Shown: positions 1 through 10,645, counted from the stretch's first letter. The stretch is DNA of 64,000 nt from Diploptera punctata (GCA_030220185.1 JASPKZ010008348.1:806001-870000); one strand, 5' to 3'. A program made the numbers and translations. Notes: generated by a model not told the origin, from the sequence alone.

Positions 1-1060
1 TAAATAATACACATGTAATTAATTTTGTTTGGTTAGGAAGAGGAAAGTTGGTGTACATTTATTTATTATAAACATTTGGGAATTTATTGCGAAGATTGGT
101 AACACCAATTTCACAACTATGTGGTTCCATCTAGTGACAACTCTATAAACTTTTGAAATTGTGTACTATTTGTCTCACATGAATTCTTCTAAGTTCTACA
201 GAATAGCAGTGCACATGCGTGAGTTGATGTAGTGATTAATGTAGCTTCCGTTAGATGGCTCTGAAGTCGGCATTATCAACTTTTGGAATAAATTTCCAAT
301 TGCAAAAATAAAAATGGACGTAAACTAACTTCCCATTTCCTAACCTAACAAAACAAATTACATGCATATTATTTAATAAACTAATTTTATGTACACTAAC
401 TTGACCCATCGGAATCTAACAAAATGAAGCTAATTTTTTAAATATGGTTTGGAATTATTTGCAAATGTTGGTAACACCAATGTGAGAGCCATCTAGCAGA
501 TGTTACATTAAGCATTTATGCGTCTGTAGAACTCGATTCATAATATTCGCATAATTTATAAATTTTAAAAATCGTAAGAAATGTTTATAAAATGGTTCCA
601 AAATGTTTAAAACAGTACAAAACATAATAAATGGTCGAGAAGTGTTTAGTGCAACAGTGGCATAAGAATGTAGTATGGAAAATCGTGTGAGACAAATAGG
701 GAAACTCAGCCAAACTTTTTGTAGGACTTCACAGATATGTGGATCCATTTAGCGTCAAGTCTATAAATGTTTGAGCATGTGCACTGTTATTCTGTACAAC
801 TTACAAAGTTTATTGTGGAAATTATACTAAACTTTTTACAGGTTGTGTGAATCTGAAGTTAACAAAGCGAAATGAGTTCATTCATATTACTATTTTTTTA
901 GTTAATTTGGTGCAAATTTAGAGTACCTTTACCTATGATTTTCCATACAACATTCTTGTAATACTGTTGCTCTACATACCTTTTTTGTCTGTACTAACAT
1001 TTTGTACTATTTTAAACATTTTTGCAACAATAACTGAAGCTAGGAAGTTGAGGAAATGTC
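1..1060 (+). repeat. Family P interspersed repeat, single-arm copy
   Basis: No coding region is visible. About 170-730 is collinear with the reverse complement of roughly 49040-48410 and with 47700-48300 on the plus strand: shared landmarks are the 'ttctacagaat' block, 'atggctctgaagtcgg', the run of A before 'tggacgtaaac', 'aaaatgtttaaaacagta' and 'gtggcataagaatgt'. The block 1-160 resembles 50670-50800, and 900-1030 resembles 49690-49860. I do not recognise the family; it carries no protein that I can identify. It is probably a non-autonomous DNA element or a decayed palindrome arm. Confidence 0.55.
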
Positions 1061-1680
1061 CTTTTTTTTATTCCATGTCTGAAAAAGCGAGATCCAACTT
1101 ACTATAAATACATTTTGGGTTATATTAGGCCAGAAAATGGTTGGTTTTACCCGTCTTTTTTTAATGTTTTTCGTTTTATTGGTCCCTTTTTTACCTTTTT
1201 TAGGTCTTAATGGCTTTTTTGCAACTTTATCTTCTTTTGACTACACTTGTACCATTTGTATAAATTAAGAATCCACAGAGTCTAGTCTTATTTCCAAAGT
1301 CTTTTAAGAACATTATCTAGTTTTACTTTCTAAAGATTTTTCACATTCCAAAAACTTTTGTTCCGCTAGAAACTATTGAACCTGCACAAAATATCACATT
1401 ATTTTTAACTACCAGCCAACTCACCACCTGAACTATTGTGTTTCGACTTCAAATTTTCTAATAAGTTGCCACTTTATGCAAATTACCTCAAGCAGAGGGT
1501 GAAGGCAGCAAGGTTGTCTTTATGCACTCGTTAGGAACTGCAACACTTTTTACATCCTTTTTCCAGTTTTTTAGGTCTTCTATAGGATATCTTTAGGTAT
1601 TTTAAAGGTCTTTTATAGGCATTCACTCAACCTCCGAGCCCTAGATATAACATTTTTTCTTCTTCTTCTTCTTCTTAAAC
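1060..1680. other. AT-rich stretch with no recognised feature
   Basis: T-rich, no ORF above noise and no tRNA-like promoter seen. It ends in a short CTT-repeat tract (about 1659-1676), which abuts the 3' end of the next minus-strand LINE remnant and is best read as that LINE's simple-repeat tail (GAA on the minus strand). Confidence 0.4.
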
Positions 1681-2185
1681 TTAGTTTGTAGCATTTTCAT
1701 CCTGTTTATTTCCAAAATCACTCCTCAGAGGAAGACGTATTGGATGTGCATTCACTGTCTATCCATCTCTTGGCTGGTCTTCCTCTTGTTCTTCTCCCGT
1801 CCATTCTTTACCTCTTTTTGCAAGCCGATTTTCTTCCATTCTTTCTATATGACCCTTCCAATATTTTCGTCTATCTATAATAAATTTGGTTATGTCTTGA
1901 ATATGGCATTAGTCCCCAATTTCTGTGTTGTGTATTTTATCAAATAATGTTTTCCCCTGAATAGTTCTTAAGATTTTCATTTCGCATGTGCTTATTATTT
2001 GTTTAGTTTTTGTTGTATCAGCCCTAGTTTCTGCTCCATATACGACAACTGGTCGAACTATCGTTTTGTATATGGGGTTTTTGCTTTCTATTGACATATG
2101 TTTGTTGCGCCAAATTAAATCTTTCATATGCCCTGATATTTGTGCTGCTTTATCAGCTTGTTTCTTTACTTCTTTTATTAAATAA
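1680..2185 (-). pseudogene. LINE C-terminal remnant
   Basis: Minus-strand reading gives a typical post-RT LINE segment: 'YKTIVRPVVVYGAET' (1909-2127 frame) followed, after a frame change near 1900, by an 'R..GHIERMEE' then 'RTRGRPAKRW' type motif about 1740-1880. Known of the family: the thumb/C-terminal region of many insect LINE reverse transcriptases ends in GH(V/I).RM...GRP..RW. Frameshifts make it non-functional. It terminates at the CTT tract around 1659-1676. It could be an older copy of the LINE immediately to the right. Confidence 0.7.
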
Positions 2186-2400
2186 CATTTTTTCAGTTAT
2201 TAAATATTTATCTACATACACAAATTGTTGCATTTATCTCTCAATGATTTTTTTCAAAGTTCTACAGAAATATGTGAAATTGGAATGACCAACATTTGCA
2301 ATTAATTCCAAAATATTTTAAGAAATGGATGTTCTCTCACTTCAGTTTGTTAGTACATCAGATTATTGAACGCTTCATTAAATAATATAGTAGATAGATC
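2185..2400. other. Spacer with family P fragment
   Basis: Contains a short stretch (about 2255-2320: 'ctacagaaatatgtgaaat' and 'gaccaacatttgcaatt') like family P. Nothing else is recognised. Confidence 0.3.
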
Positions 2401-4290
2401 ATCAGTTGATTAATGTCTTTGACATTGTCCAATTCCCAATAGCCAATTTTGTCGGTCCATCATATCTCCTGGTTGTAGATGTTTCTCCTTCATGTATAAA
2501 TATATTCCCTGACTCCAGGAGGTTTTTGGTCTTCCTCTGCCTCGTCTTCCCTCAGGTTTCCATTCCAAAACAGATTTTGGTAGCCGATCCTCTTCCATTC
2601 ACTGGACATGTCCATACCATCTTAATTGCTGAGTTTTAATATAATCTAAAATAGTGTCTTCAATCTTCATTTTCTCCCTTATAACTGAGTTCCTAATTTT
2701 TTCTCTTCTTAAAATTCTTACTGCCCTTCGTATAAAATCCATTTCCGTTGCCAAAAGATACTTATTTGTTTTTGTTGTTAAGGCCAAAGTTCTGGTCCAT
2801 AAGTAATGATGCTTTTAACAATTGTATGATATATATTCATTTTATTTTTATTACTTATATTTTTATCCCACAGTATTCCATTGAGGCAAACAATTGCAAA
2901 TTTTCCTTTATTATTTCTATTTCTTATTTCCTCTTCATAACTCCCATTTTTATTTGTTTTAATTCCTAAATATGTGATCTCACTACAAGATTTTATTGTT
3001 TCTCGAGTCTCCAAAATTAAATTTTGTTCTGGTTCACCAATTGATAAATATTTTTTTTTATGTTCAAAATAAATCCCCATTTTTCATATTCTTCTATTAA
3101 TTTTCTAGTCATATATTCTAAATCTTCATAATCTTGTGCAAATAACAATGGGTCATCTGCAAAATGTAAGTTGTATAAAGTTTTGTCGTTTGAAATAGGA
3201 ATTCCCATGCTTGAACATTTTCTCCTCCAATTCTTTAATATTTCATGTACATACGTGGTACAGTCATTAAGTTTTGAGACTGAGCTCATAGTGGTGCTGT
3301 ATTACGCTATAGTGCATAGGTGGCACCGTGGTATGGTACCTTGTCAGTTAGTCTCTCGTCCCAGCAAGAGACAGTTGAGTGCATTCACTGCAAGCAGAAC
3401 TACAGCCTTTGTCGTGACGGTGATTTGAAAGTGCATGTCAGAACTCGAGATGTCACAGTTAGAGCAACATCAAGTTCTGTCAGAAATTAGGCAAGACCAC
3501 TGTTGAAACGTTTCAAAATGATGCAGTAAGTTTACAGTGAATATGCACTGAGTTGCAGTGTTGTGTTTAGGTGGCACCAACGTATTTTACAAGGAAGATA
3601 CAGTTTGGAAGATGATGTGTGTACTGGTCGGCCACAAACAATTTGAACTAAGCGCAAGATCGAAGAAGTTGTGACGTTGGTGCGTGATAACCGCTCCCAA
3701 TCCGTAGACGATTTGGCAGCAGTGGTAGGGGTCAGCCATGGTACTTGTTACAAAATTCTTGTGTTACCTTATCCAGCACAGTGTGCCAGGAATCCTGTCA
3801 CAACACCAACGTGATGATCACATGACGATTTTTTTTCTCTTTCCTCGCATAAAAGCAATCCTACGTGGGCGTAGATTTCATTCTTCCAAAGACGTCATGA
3901 CTGCCACAAGAGAAGCCATACGGGACATTCCTGCCAACATCTTACAGCGGTGCTTCCAACAGCTATACCTACCACCATTGGCAAACATGCGTGACGGCCA
4001 AAGACGACTATTTTGAGGGAGGGTGTGATTCTATTTAAGTGTACGCCTAGTTATCGGCATCTTGTGAGACATACAGATTCTTGTGGGTGCCTATCCTCAG
4101 GCATATAGTCTCAGAACTTAATGACTGTACTAGTATTTTAAACAGAATCAGTGATAGACAACAACCCTGACGAAGACCTTTATTTATCGTAAAACCATGT
4201 GACAATTTACTGCCAATTTTAATTTTAGATATGCAATTATCATATAAATTTTGTATAGCTTTAATTATTATAGTCTTAATTCCCATAAGC
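2400..4290 (-). pseudogene. LINE reverse transcriptase, split by a mariner insertion
   Basis: Read from right to left: 4286-4130 encodes an RT palm piece with 'KGLRQGCCLS' (the LRQG block); after the mariner the frame resumes at 3258 with 'YVHEILKNWRRK', the catalytic-box variant 'LHFADDPLLFA' (about 3130-3160), then 'ITYLGIKTNKNG', 'TIVKSIITYGPELW', 'RWYGHVQRMEEDRLPK' and 'GRRGRGRPKTSW' (2410-2598). So palm, thumb and C-terminus are in order but broken by at least three frame changes. The N-terminal endonuclease is absent (5' truncated). The FADD core shows it descended from an active RT. Clade is not assignable by eye. Confidence 0.8.
3259..4129 (+). mobile_element. Mariner-like element, internally deleted, intact TIRs and TA duplication
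   Basis: Termini at 3261-3281 and 4107-4127 are inverted copies (cagtcattaagttttgaga / tctcagaacttaatgactg, one mismatch) flanked on both sides by TA, the Tc1/mariner target duplication. The inside, plus strand about 3480-4017, reads as mariner transposase pieces: a degraded N-terminal HTH ('FRWHQRILQGRYSLEDD'), then 'SVDDLAAVVGVSHGTCYKIL' (second HTH), then after a deletion the C-terminal block starting 'FFLFPRIKAILRGRRF' at about 3828. The central DD(34)D catalytic region is missing and several stops occur, so it encodes no active transposase. It sits inside the RT of a minus-strand LINE. Confidence 0.88.
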
Positions 4291-4612
4291 CTTAAAGCAA
4301 TCCATTAAATAATATGCATGTAATTTATTTTGTTAGGTTAGGAAGGGGGAAGTTTGACATGATGGGTCGTCAGCTGCTTGCCCAACCCCCAACCTGGTGG
4401 GTTAAGGACTCTTCTGTTGGGGTTCCGTACCCTAGTCGAGGTAACTTCATTTGAGGGTGCCAGACTTGATCCAAACCATCTGTGAAGGTTTTGGGTGGAT
4501 GTTGTAATGCCTGCTGTCTTATATCTGTATAAAAGGTATTTATAAGAACATTAGTGCACTTGCTAACTTTATAAGATGGTTATTTTAGGAGAGTCTAAAC
4601 TGTACCAATTCC
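4290..4612. other. Family P fragment plus GC-richer unassigned block
   Basis: 4304-4355 matches the family P motif (aataatatgcatgtaattta, then 'tgttaggttaggaag'). 4355-4530 is GC-richer than its surroundings and probably another repeat, but has no partner that I can see in this window. Confidence 0.35.
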
Positions 4613-5242
4613 GAGCAAGGTTCCAGTTGTACTGTAAACAAACTTGTATAAGGTATTACTCTGTCTATTGGTGGAACCGTGGTGCTACTTTTACCCGCCA
4701 TATGACTGAATTGTGTACAATACAAACATTGTTCTTAGACATCATCATATTTTAAAGAAAATAAGACTGAACACAAGGTAAGATGGTACCAATAATTAGT
4801 AAGTTCCTCCATTTCTTATTTATTTATGACAAAAAATATATACGGGCCTACATAATTAGATGTTTGCGATTTTTCCATGATGTTGATAGATGTCCTTTAT
4901 TTACAATTTCATTAAGAGCAGAATTTGTGCTCCACACTGCGCACCTGTAAATTCTGCTGTTATTTTCACCACATCCTCAATGGCTAATGTGGAATATTTT
5001 TCACTAAACTGTTTGTAAACATTCAAAATAATTTGTTTTTCTCCGCTTTTCAAATAATTTATTTTCCAATGTTTTATGAAATTATACAGAATGTGGCCAT
5101 TTTTAAACAACTGAAATTCTAACATATTCAACATTGCGTGTGTGCAAGAATATAATAATGCTAATTTAATGCATTAAAATTGTAATTATATATTTTAAGA
5201 TTCTTCCATATAACTTACATAGACATGTGCTAGATAATATGT
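4612..5242 (+). repeat. Family F transposon-derived repeat, copy 1
   Basis: Roughly 630 bp, matched along its length by 10866-11505 (same orientation) and 22965-22424 (inverted). One end is 'gttccagttgtactgtaaac', the other 'acatgtgctagataatat'. The minus strand carries a short conserved coding remnant (see 4901-5134). The three copies are diverged but collinear, as expected of a non-autonomous DNA transposon. Partial ends recur at about 5640-5745, 12840-12960 and 21832-21960. The superfamily is not assigned. Confidence 0.65.
4901..5134 (-). pseudogene. Transposase N-terminal HTH-like remnant in family F
   Basis: 77-codon minus-strand reading containing 'SGEKQIILNVYKQFSEKY' and 'TLAIEDVVKITAEFTG'. 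This resembles the N-terminal helix-turn-helix of insect transposases, where a 'GE+.II..VY..F' helix is followed by 'I..VV..TAE.TG'. The same segment is readable in the copies at 11190-11330 and 22540-22660. Just after the TAEFTG codons the other two copies read 'ggtgagtcagc', which fits a 5' splice site, so this may be a first coding exon. There is no catalytic domain. Inferred, not proved. Confidence 0.45.
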
Positions 5243-5264
5243 CTATGTACTATGGCGTAGCCTA

Positions 5265-5595
5265 TTTTGAGTCATAGCCTCTCTTTGGAAGGAGCTACTA
5301 GAACCAGTTAATTTTTAGTTACCTTATTTGCTGATAGATGTCTTGAATTGTCAACACACTGACCCAATGAGACATCTAGCCGGCAACTAAGGTATTATTA
5401 GGACATTGAGGTCGGTAAATTTTGCTTAGAGGTCTTTTTATATAGGCTTAAGGAGCTTTTAGGATCCTGAGAATCTTCAGACTTAGGACCCACAGCTTAA
5501 TGTTCCTTCAGAGGACATGCTCCTTGGATTTTTCAGTCCTAAAAAATTCATTCAACCCTGGCTGGGACCAGAGGCAAAGAGCATAACCACCAGGT
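5265..5595 (-). mobile_element. SINE-A, tRNA-derived, diverged copy
   Basis: Matches the full copies at 30200-30600 (plus) and 58615-59030 (minus) through the body: 'ggtaaattttgcttagagg', 'cttaaggagcttttaggat', 'gacatgctccttggatttt'. The tRNA-like head lies at the right end and is degenerate here ('gcataaccaccaggtag' still marks the A-box side). Older than the other two copies. Confidence 0.65.
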
Positions 5596-5639
5596 AGTAT
5601 ATATTTTTATTTCCTTTATTTTGAGTGTTAGAGAGCAAA

Positions 5640-5945
5640 CTACATTTCCTTACAGACTTAAAGGTAAAACCATTATTCAATCTATGAAATTGCAGTCATA
5701 CAACTGGTTTGTTTGCATTACAACTGGAACTTAGCTCGGAAGAGATAGACCTATAGTTAATCTACCCAGAGTCTCCAGTTGGTTTAGGAAGGTTGCAAAA
5801 TGATAGGACATCTGCTTAAGACAGCAGTTGATTGTCACGGAGAGGTCCCATGATGCTATTCTAAATCCTGACACCATACCATGGGTCACAGCTGTGATGA
5901 GGCCAGATGGTAGACCAAGGGTCTTCTAAGCCTGTTGTGGAATGG
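5640..5945. repeat. Family F terminus and dispersed repeat R fragment
   Basis: 5650-5745 is the inverted end of family F (acaactggtttgtttgcatt, then 'acaactggaacttagct'), similar to 12850-12950. 5890-5945 ('gatgaggccagatggtaga', 'cctgttgtggaatggaa') resembles a dispersed repeat seen at 27620-27725 and 52890-52980. Confidence 0.45.
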
Positions 5946-5969
5946 AATTTAGTTATTATAATGTTTTTA

Positions 5970-6420
5970 TTATGACACTGCTGATTTTCTTGCCAAAAAA
6001 GGCTCCAATTTAATTCAGAATACTACTAAAAGCTTACCTTTCACATCCATAAAAAGAATAGTTAAAAACAAATATAAAATCAAACAAAACCAAGACCTAT
6101 GTAATAAAGCCAAAGACAAAAAATGGAATATTTTAGTAAAGAAGCCAGATATTATTCCAGAATTTCCACGTAAAACTACAGTAGCAACATTTAGACTGCT
6201 TACAGAACATGACTATTTAGCCAAACATTTATATAAAATAGGAATTTACACGAATCCAAATTGTCCTCTATGCAATAAAGACGAAGAAATGAATGAAGAA
6301 CACCTACAAACCTGTGAAGTATTACCTGTTGGATCCACAATAGAGAAATACTGGAGAGCAAGAACGCTAATGGCTTCGGTGCCAAGGCCCAGCATTTGAA
6401 AACAACAACAACAACATGTT
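5970..6420 (+). pseudogene. LINE RNase H C-terminus and zinc knuckle, with AAC-repeat tail
   Basis: The plus strand reads 'DFLAKKGSNLIQNTTK' (end of the RNase H domain, with its last catalytic Asp), then a basic linker, then 'RLLTEHDYLAKHLYKIGI' and a C..C...EH...C cysteine/histidine cluster ('NCPLCNKDEEMNEEHLQTC'), ending 'TLMASVPRPSI' and a stop at about 6399. A (CAA)n tail follows at 6402-6417. The same protein in longer form is at 60303-61320 on the minus strand, also with an AAC tail. It is severely 5' truncated, hence dead. LINE clades carrying RNase H (for example I-like groups) are likely. Confidence 0.78.
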
Positions 6421-6449
6421 TTTATTATTGTACTTCTCTCAACACACAC

Positions 6450-6990
6450 ACGCACACACTCTGGTGAGTAACACTAAGAAATTGGGGCTGGAAGTAAACA
6501 ATAAAACTAAATATATGGTCACACATAGAAATTCTTATATAATGGAAATGGACAGCTAATGACAAATGAGGAAAATTTTGAAGAACTGGCTTAATTTAAA
6601 TACCTAGGAACAATAATCACAAACAGGAATGTGATGCACAAAGAAATTAAACATAGGCTCAATTCTGGAAATGTGTGCTATTATGTATTACAGGGTATCT
6701 TGTTGTCCCAACTTCTCTCAAAAAAAGTTAAACTAAGAATATATAAAACTGTTATTCTACCAGTTATATTATATGGATGTGAAACAAGGACTCTTACTTT
6801 AAGGAAGAATAAAAGATTACGAGTATTTGAGAATAAAGTTCTTAGGGAAATTTTTGGACAAAGAGAGATGATCAGACAGGTGAATGGAGAAGACTACATA
6901 ACAGTGAACTACATGACCTTTATAGGGAACCAGATATAATAAGAACAGTTAAGTCTCGTAGACCGCGATGGGCAGAACTTGAACATGTTT
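6450..6990 (+). pseudogene. RTE-like LINE fragment (RT thumb region)
   Basis: Nucleotide homolog of 43100-43620 in the long RTE-like copy: 'LGLEVNNKTKYMVTH' type reading, 'KYLGTIITNRN', 'LNSGNVCYYVLQG', 'KTVILPVILYGCETRTL' and 'RREIFGQREM'-like sequence. It stops at about 6985 in 'SRRPRWAEL', before the GKPEGKRPVGRP block. 5' and 3' truncated, with stops. One of ten fragments of this family in the window. Confidence 0.8.
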
Positions 6991-7415
6991 AAAGTTTAAA
7001 ATAAAATTCTTTCAACTTCACCTCATATTCTGTCTTCTAATTTGATCAGTTTTGTGGCTTTACTGGCTACATCTTCGGTACTTACATGACATCTTCGGCA
7101 CTTACATGACCAGGAGCACTGGTTCTTACTCCATTTGTTGATGGGCCAATGAACTTCCCAATTGAATTAACTTCCCCGGGAATTTAAAAATTCATCAATT
7201 TTTCTTTCTTACTTTTTTTTGAATGTGGATTTTTTCCCAAACAGTGAGTCCTTAGGTTTTTCTATTTATTTTATTAAACTAGCCTTTTTTTTCAATTAGG
7301 GTGTTTTTCTGACCAAGCACGAGCAGGAGAAATTTCAACAGTTGACTGTTTCCTTGTGAAATGAAAGATAAAGAAATGAGAACTTTTTAAAGAGCTCAAT
7401 AAAAAAAAATTCAGC
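6990..7415 (-). pseudogene. Penelope-like element C-terminal fragment
   Basis: Reading leftwards: 'STVEISPARAWSEKHPN' (the segment following the GIY-YIG His), 'GKNPHSKKSKKEKLMNFEIPG'-like reading with stops, 'FIGPSTNGVRTSAPGHV' and 'SAEDV', ending at 'ttcacctcatatt' (about 7018), the 3'-UTR motif shared by the other PLE ends. Similar C-termini occur at 8370-8840, 10165-10640 and 24610-24960. A 20-bp tandem duplication (acatcttcgg.acttacatg, 7070-7109) lies in it. Confidence 0.6.
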
Positions 7416-7494
7416 TCAATAGATAGAAAAATTATACAGCAATATAAAATCACTTATTATATTCATTGTAAAAATAACTTAAAATAAAATAGTG

Positions 7495-8312
7495 GAATGC
7501 AGGCTTTCATGGCCGGTAATCATAGTATTAAAAGATTTCAGGCTATATGGCCGTGGTCTATAACTGGTGTATCTCCCTCGACTGTGGAGGGCATCTTCAG
7601 TGGCGAGTACTTCTAGGTGGTGTTCCATTGTCGTAGACTCAACTGTAAATGAGTGACAGAATGTAGGACACTGTCATTTATACTTGTGCTGACCCCTGGA
7701 TAGCTGGACGAAGTCACAGCTGATTGTCTAGACGTGTTCAGCCTAAAAATCTACAATTATTGATAATTGCAAATTAGATATATTCCAACTTAAATTTTCA
7801 TCAAAGTGACTTCTGATTGGTTTAGAACTGTCGCCTCGTTATTGATTAGTTTTAACCATCTGTTGTCTAATGTGTGATACCAGGCTTTGGCCAGGTTTGA
7901 CTATATTACTTCCTCAGATTATATAGAGAGACCATAGAAATCTATAAACACAAGGACAATTTCATTAGAAAAGATGAAGGAATAAAACTGGCCAAAGCCT
8001 GGTATCACACATCAGATAATAGATGTTTAAAACTAATCAATAACAAGGAGACAGTTCTGAACCAATCAGAAGCCACTTTGATGACATCTAGCCAATCAGC
8101 TGCGACTTCGTCCAGCTATCCAGGGGTCAGCACTAGTATAAAAGATAGTGTCCAACATTCTGTTGCTCATTCACAGTCGAATCTATGACCAGGGAACACC
8201 ACTTAGAAGCACTCACCACTGAAGATGCGCTCCGCAGTCGACAGAGAAACGTCTGGAAGAAATGCCAGTTATAGACCACTGCCACATATCCCGGAATCTT
8301 TTAATATTAATA
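7495..8312. mobile_element. Penelope-like element 3' ends as head-to-head inverted pair
   Basis: The right half (7921-8312, plus) begins in coding sequence typical of a PLE C-terminus: 'RETIEIYKHKDNFIRKDEG' and 'KLAKAWYHTSDNR', then a Ser-rich tail and a 3' UTR. The left half (7918-7495) is the same sequence on the minus strand: both contain 'ggccaaagcctggtatcaca', 'aaactaatcaataac', 'cagctatccaggggtcagca' in opposite orientation. Both UTRs hold a CTGAAGAT..CCACAG type hairpin (see findings). The halves differ by scattered substitutions and a ~70-bp insertion in the left one (about 7735-7800), so the duplication is not recent. Confidence 0.82.
8221..8257 (+). ncRNA. Hammerhead-ribozyme-like core in PLE 3' UTR
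   Basis: Sequence order is CTGAAGA, a hairpin-forming spacer, then GAAACGTC, the order of the hammerhead core (CUGANGA, stem II, GAAA, cleavage triplet). The inverted partner (7611-7580, minus) keeps a perfect CCCTC/GAGGG stem II but has GATAC in place of GAAAC. PLEs are known to carry minimal type I hammerheads; activity of this copy is unproven and its stem II is partly mismatched. Confidence 0.4.
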
Positions 8313-8339
8313 TTAAAATAAAGTAGTTTTAAATTTTAT

Positions 8340-8840
8340 ACATAAAACATAAACATCACATTAAGAAATGTTGTTTTAGCTTGACATTTGATTATTCACG
8401 CATAATGCAGCTAAATATGTAACAAGAAAATTGGTTAACATTTTTAATATGTAGTTTAGCATTGTTTTTAGAAGTTTAATAAATAAATAAGTGAATCTTA
8501 CCTCATAACTTGTTGTGTTCGATTTGAACATGTTTCCATGTAGCATGCATGCTTTTCCACACTGTTGAATTTTAAGTTGTCGGCACTGAATGCAGACTTT
8601 CACTCCATCTCTTGGCTGACTGAAGAATTTACAAATAAAAATTTTTCCCCAGGAATTTCAAAATTCATAATTTTGTTTTTGTTTTTCAGGATGTAGATCT
8701 TCTCTCAAATGGAGTTCTTTTGTATTTTCTAACTGTTTTAATAATTTTGTGCTTACATAGATTTTATGATTTTTAGACCAAACGTGAACAGCCACTGAAG
8801 ATTTTTAATCTTCTCAATTTTTACATTTCAACTGTGTTCA
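8340..8840 (-). pseudogene. Penelope-like element C-terminal fragment with 3' UTR
   Basis: The minus strand reads 'EKIYILKNKNKIMNFEIPGE' (about 8730-8640), a close match to the corresponding segments at 7170 and 10400, followed by a short acidic/polar tail and a 3' UTR containing 'cttacctcat' (about 8497), the signature motif of PLE ends here. Stops interrupt the upstream part. The 225-nt minus ORF at 8376-8603 is mostly UTR read-through and is not a gene. Confidence 0.6.
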
Positions 8841-9079
8841 AAGTTCTAATAGTCAAGCAAGTTCCTCTTTGCTTTCCCTAAGTATAATCTTATCACTATG
8901 AACACATTTTATCTGGTAAATTCCTGACTTTTTTTTTCCCTTCATGAATCTTTTTAATTTTGATGATTTTAGTGAGTTTATTAATGAAAAGATTGATGAA
9001 GAGAAAAAGTCAGGAATATGTCAGATAATAATAATATAATTGTACACATTCATGCAAAATTAATTAATTGACATATCGT

Positions 9080-10160
9080 GCTAAAGATGTAACTTTGGAA
9101 CACGATTCCAGATGATATCTTGTACACTTTACTCCACATAGTTTACATCTGCAACTTAGATTTGATGGTAAGTGACATTCACACACACTATGTGGACTGC
9201 ATATTGGTTTATCTGTAACCTTAGTTCCTTGTTTGGTTCAGACCAGCTCCTATCTATCATGGCAGGCGTACCAGGAATGTCGTCCCGTTTCTGTCTTCTC
9301 TCTTGTATCAGTTGCTCATATGTTTTAGTGGAGGCAGGTAGTAGCACATTCTAAGATCTTCCAGGAAGAACTGTTCTTGTGTCAGTACATAAACCAGTCT
9401 TGAGGGAGTAAATCTAGACTGCTAGAATTTTCTTTAGAAAGGAGGCCTTGATGCTTTCCCAAATTTTTATGTTGCTTGTCTTCAGATGTTCCCAAACTAT
9501 CTGTATCCCATATGCAATTATTGGTATTATTTTTCATTTAAGTAGGGCAGGTGATTTTATTTCATTCATGCTTCTTAGAGCCGCTGCTTGAAGGTGGTGC
9601 CAGAGGTCTGAAAGATAATGTTAAGATATTTTATAATGACTGATTTTTCCTAACTCCCCTTGTTCTGTTCTAATGCAGTCTCCAGTCTTCATTCAACCTC
9701 CTTTCCTAAAGACCATTGTGACCATTTTCCTTTTGTTTATTGCTACATCATTTCCTCTTGCCCAAGTGGCTAAGGTATTGATGCCCTTTTTATATATTAA
9801 ATTTGGGAATTTTTAACATTATGAGGTTCAATTAATAATAATTAAATGAATCGTGATTTCTTCTTACCTCATTCTTCTATGTTTTTTTAAACACAGCACT
9901 GCAGTATCGGCGACACGTCATCATCATCAGCCGACTGAACACACGTGAAAACAGCTGATGATGACGACAACGTGTCGCCGATACTGCAGTGCTGTGTTTA
10001 AAAAAAACATAGAAGTATGAGGTAAGAAGAAATCACGATTCATTTAATTATTATTGATGCCCTGTTGGAAAGTGCCTACCTTTTTTGAAGTGATGACCAT
10101 GTCATCAGCATACATATATAGAGGAGGTCTGAAACTTCTAGGTGTATTGATTTCAATTTC
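9080..10160 (-). pseudogene. LINE RT fragment interrupted by a PLE foldback
   Basis: Right part, 10150-10064 minus: 'PLYMYADDMVITSKKVGTF' with the YADD catalytic box. After the 264-bp insertion the frame resumes at 9787: 'INTLATWARGNDVAINKRK', then 'IIPIIAYGIQIVWEHLK', then 'LPASTKTYEQLIQERRQKR' and a weak cysteine-rich end. Organisation matches the plus-strand LINE at 57175-57720 (ITYGLEIIWTHL). Multiple stops. Palm to C-terminus only. Confidence 0.75.
9776..10063 (-). mobile_element. PLE 3'-end foldback with exact 12-bp target duplication
   Basis: tattgatgccct occurs at 9776-9787 and 10052-10063 and is a single sequence in the interrupted LINE reading frame, so it is a target duplication. 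The insert (9788-10051) is a palindrome of about 105-bp arms centred near 9945 (arms include 'tgcagtatcggcgacacgt' and 'ttcttcttacctcattctt'), plus a unique AT-rich tail on the left side containing 'acctcataatg' (minus strand). The tail motif is the PLE 3' end found at 10610 and 25030. Confidence 0.8.
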
Positions 10161-10164
10161 CTGA

Positions 10165-10645
10165 ATATGACAGATAAAATATGCAGATTGTGATAAGATA
10201 TACATGGGGAAAACAAAGATTAACCAATAGAACAAAAGAACACATTATAAATGTAAAAAATAGAGAAATAGAAAAATCTGCAGTGACTGCTCATGTTTGA
10301 TCAGGAAAATATAAAATTGGTGCAAATACTAAATTATTAAAACAGTTAGATGATGCAAAAGAACTCACCGTTTGGTAGAAAATATACATCCACGAGAACA
10401 AAAACAAGATTATGAATTTTGAAATTCGCAGGGAACAATATTTTATTTACAAATTGTTGAATCAGCTGAAAGATGGGGTGGGACCAACAACATAAATTTC
10501 AACAGTCTGGAAAAGTTGACAATGGTACGCATGATATATTGAAACATGTTCAAATAGAACACAACAAGATATGATGTAAGATGACTCTGGACAACTTCAT
10601 TTATTAAGAAGAACCTCATAATGTTGCAATTTATTAATAATTTAG
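10165..10645 (+). pseudogene. Penelope-like element GIY-YIG endonuclease C-terminus with 3' tail
   Basis: Plus strand, with one early frameshift: 'KYADCDKIYMGKTK' (the second half of the GIY...YIG signature; Y-M-G for Y-I-G), 'NRTKEHIINVKNREIEKSA' (catalytic Arg and Glu-His region), 'IYIHENKNKIMNFEI' and a short tail, then 3' UTR with 'atgatgtaag' and 'agaacctcataatgttgc' at 10612-10635. It is the one PLE copy here without an inverted partner. Stops in 'AHV*SGK' show it is dead. Confidence 0.72.
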
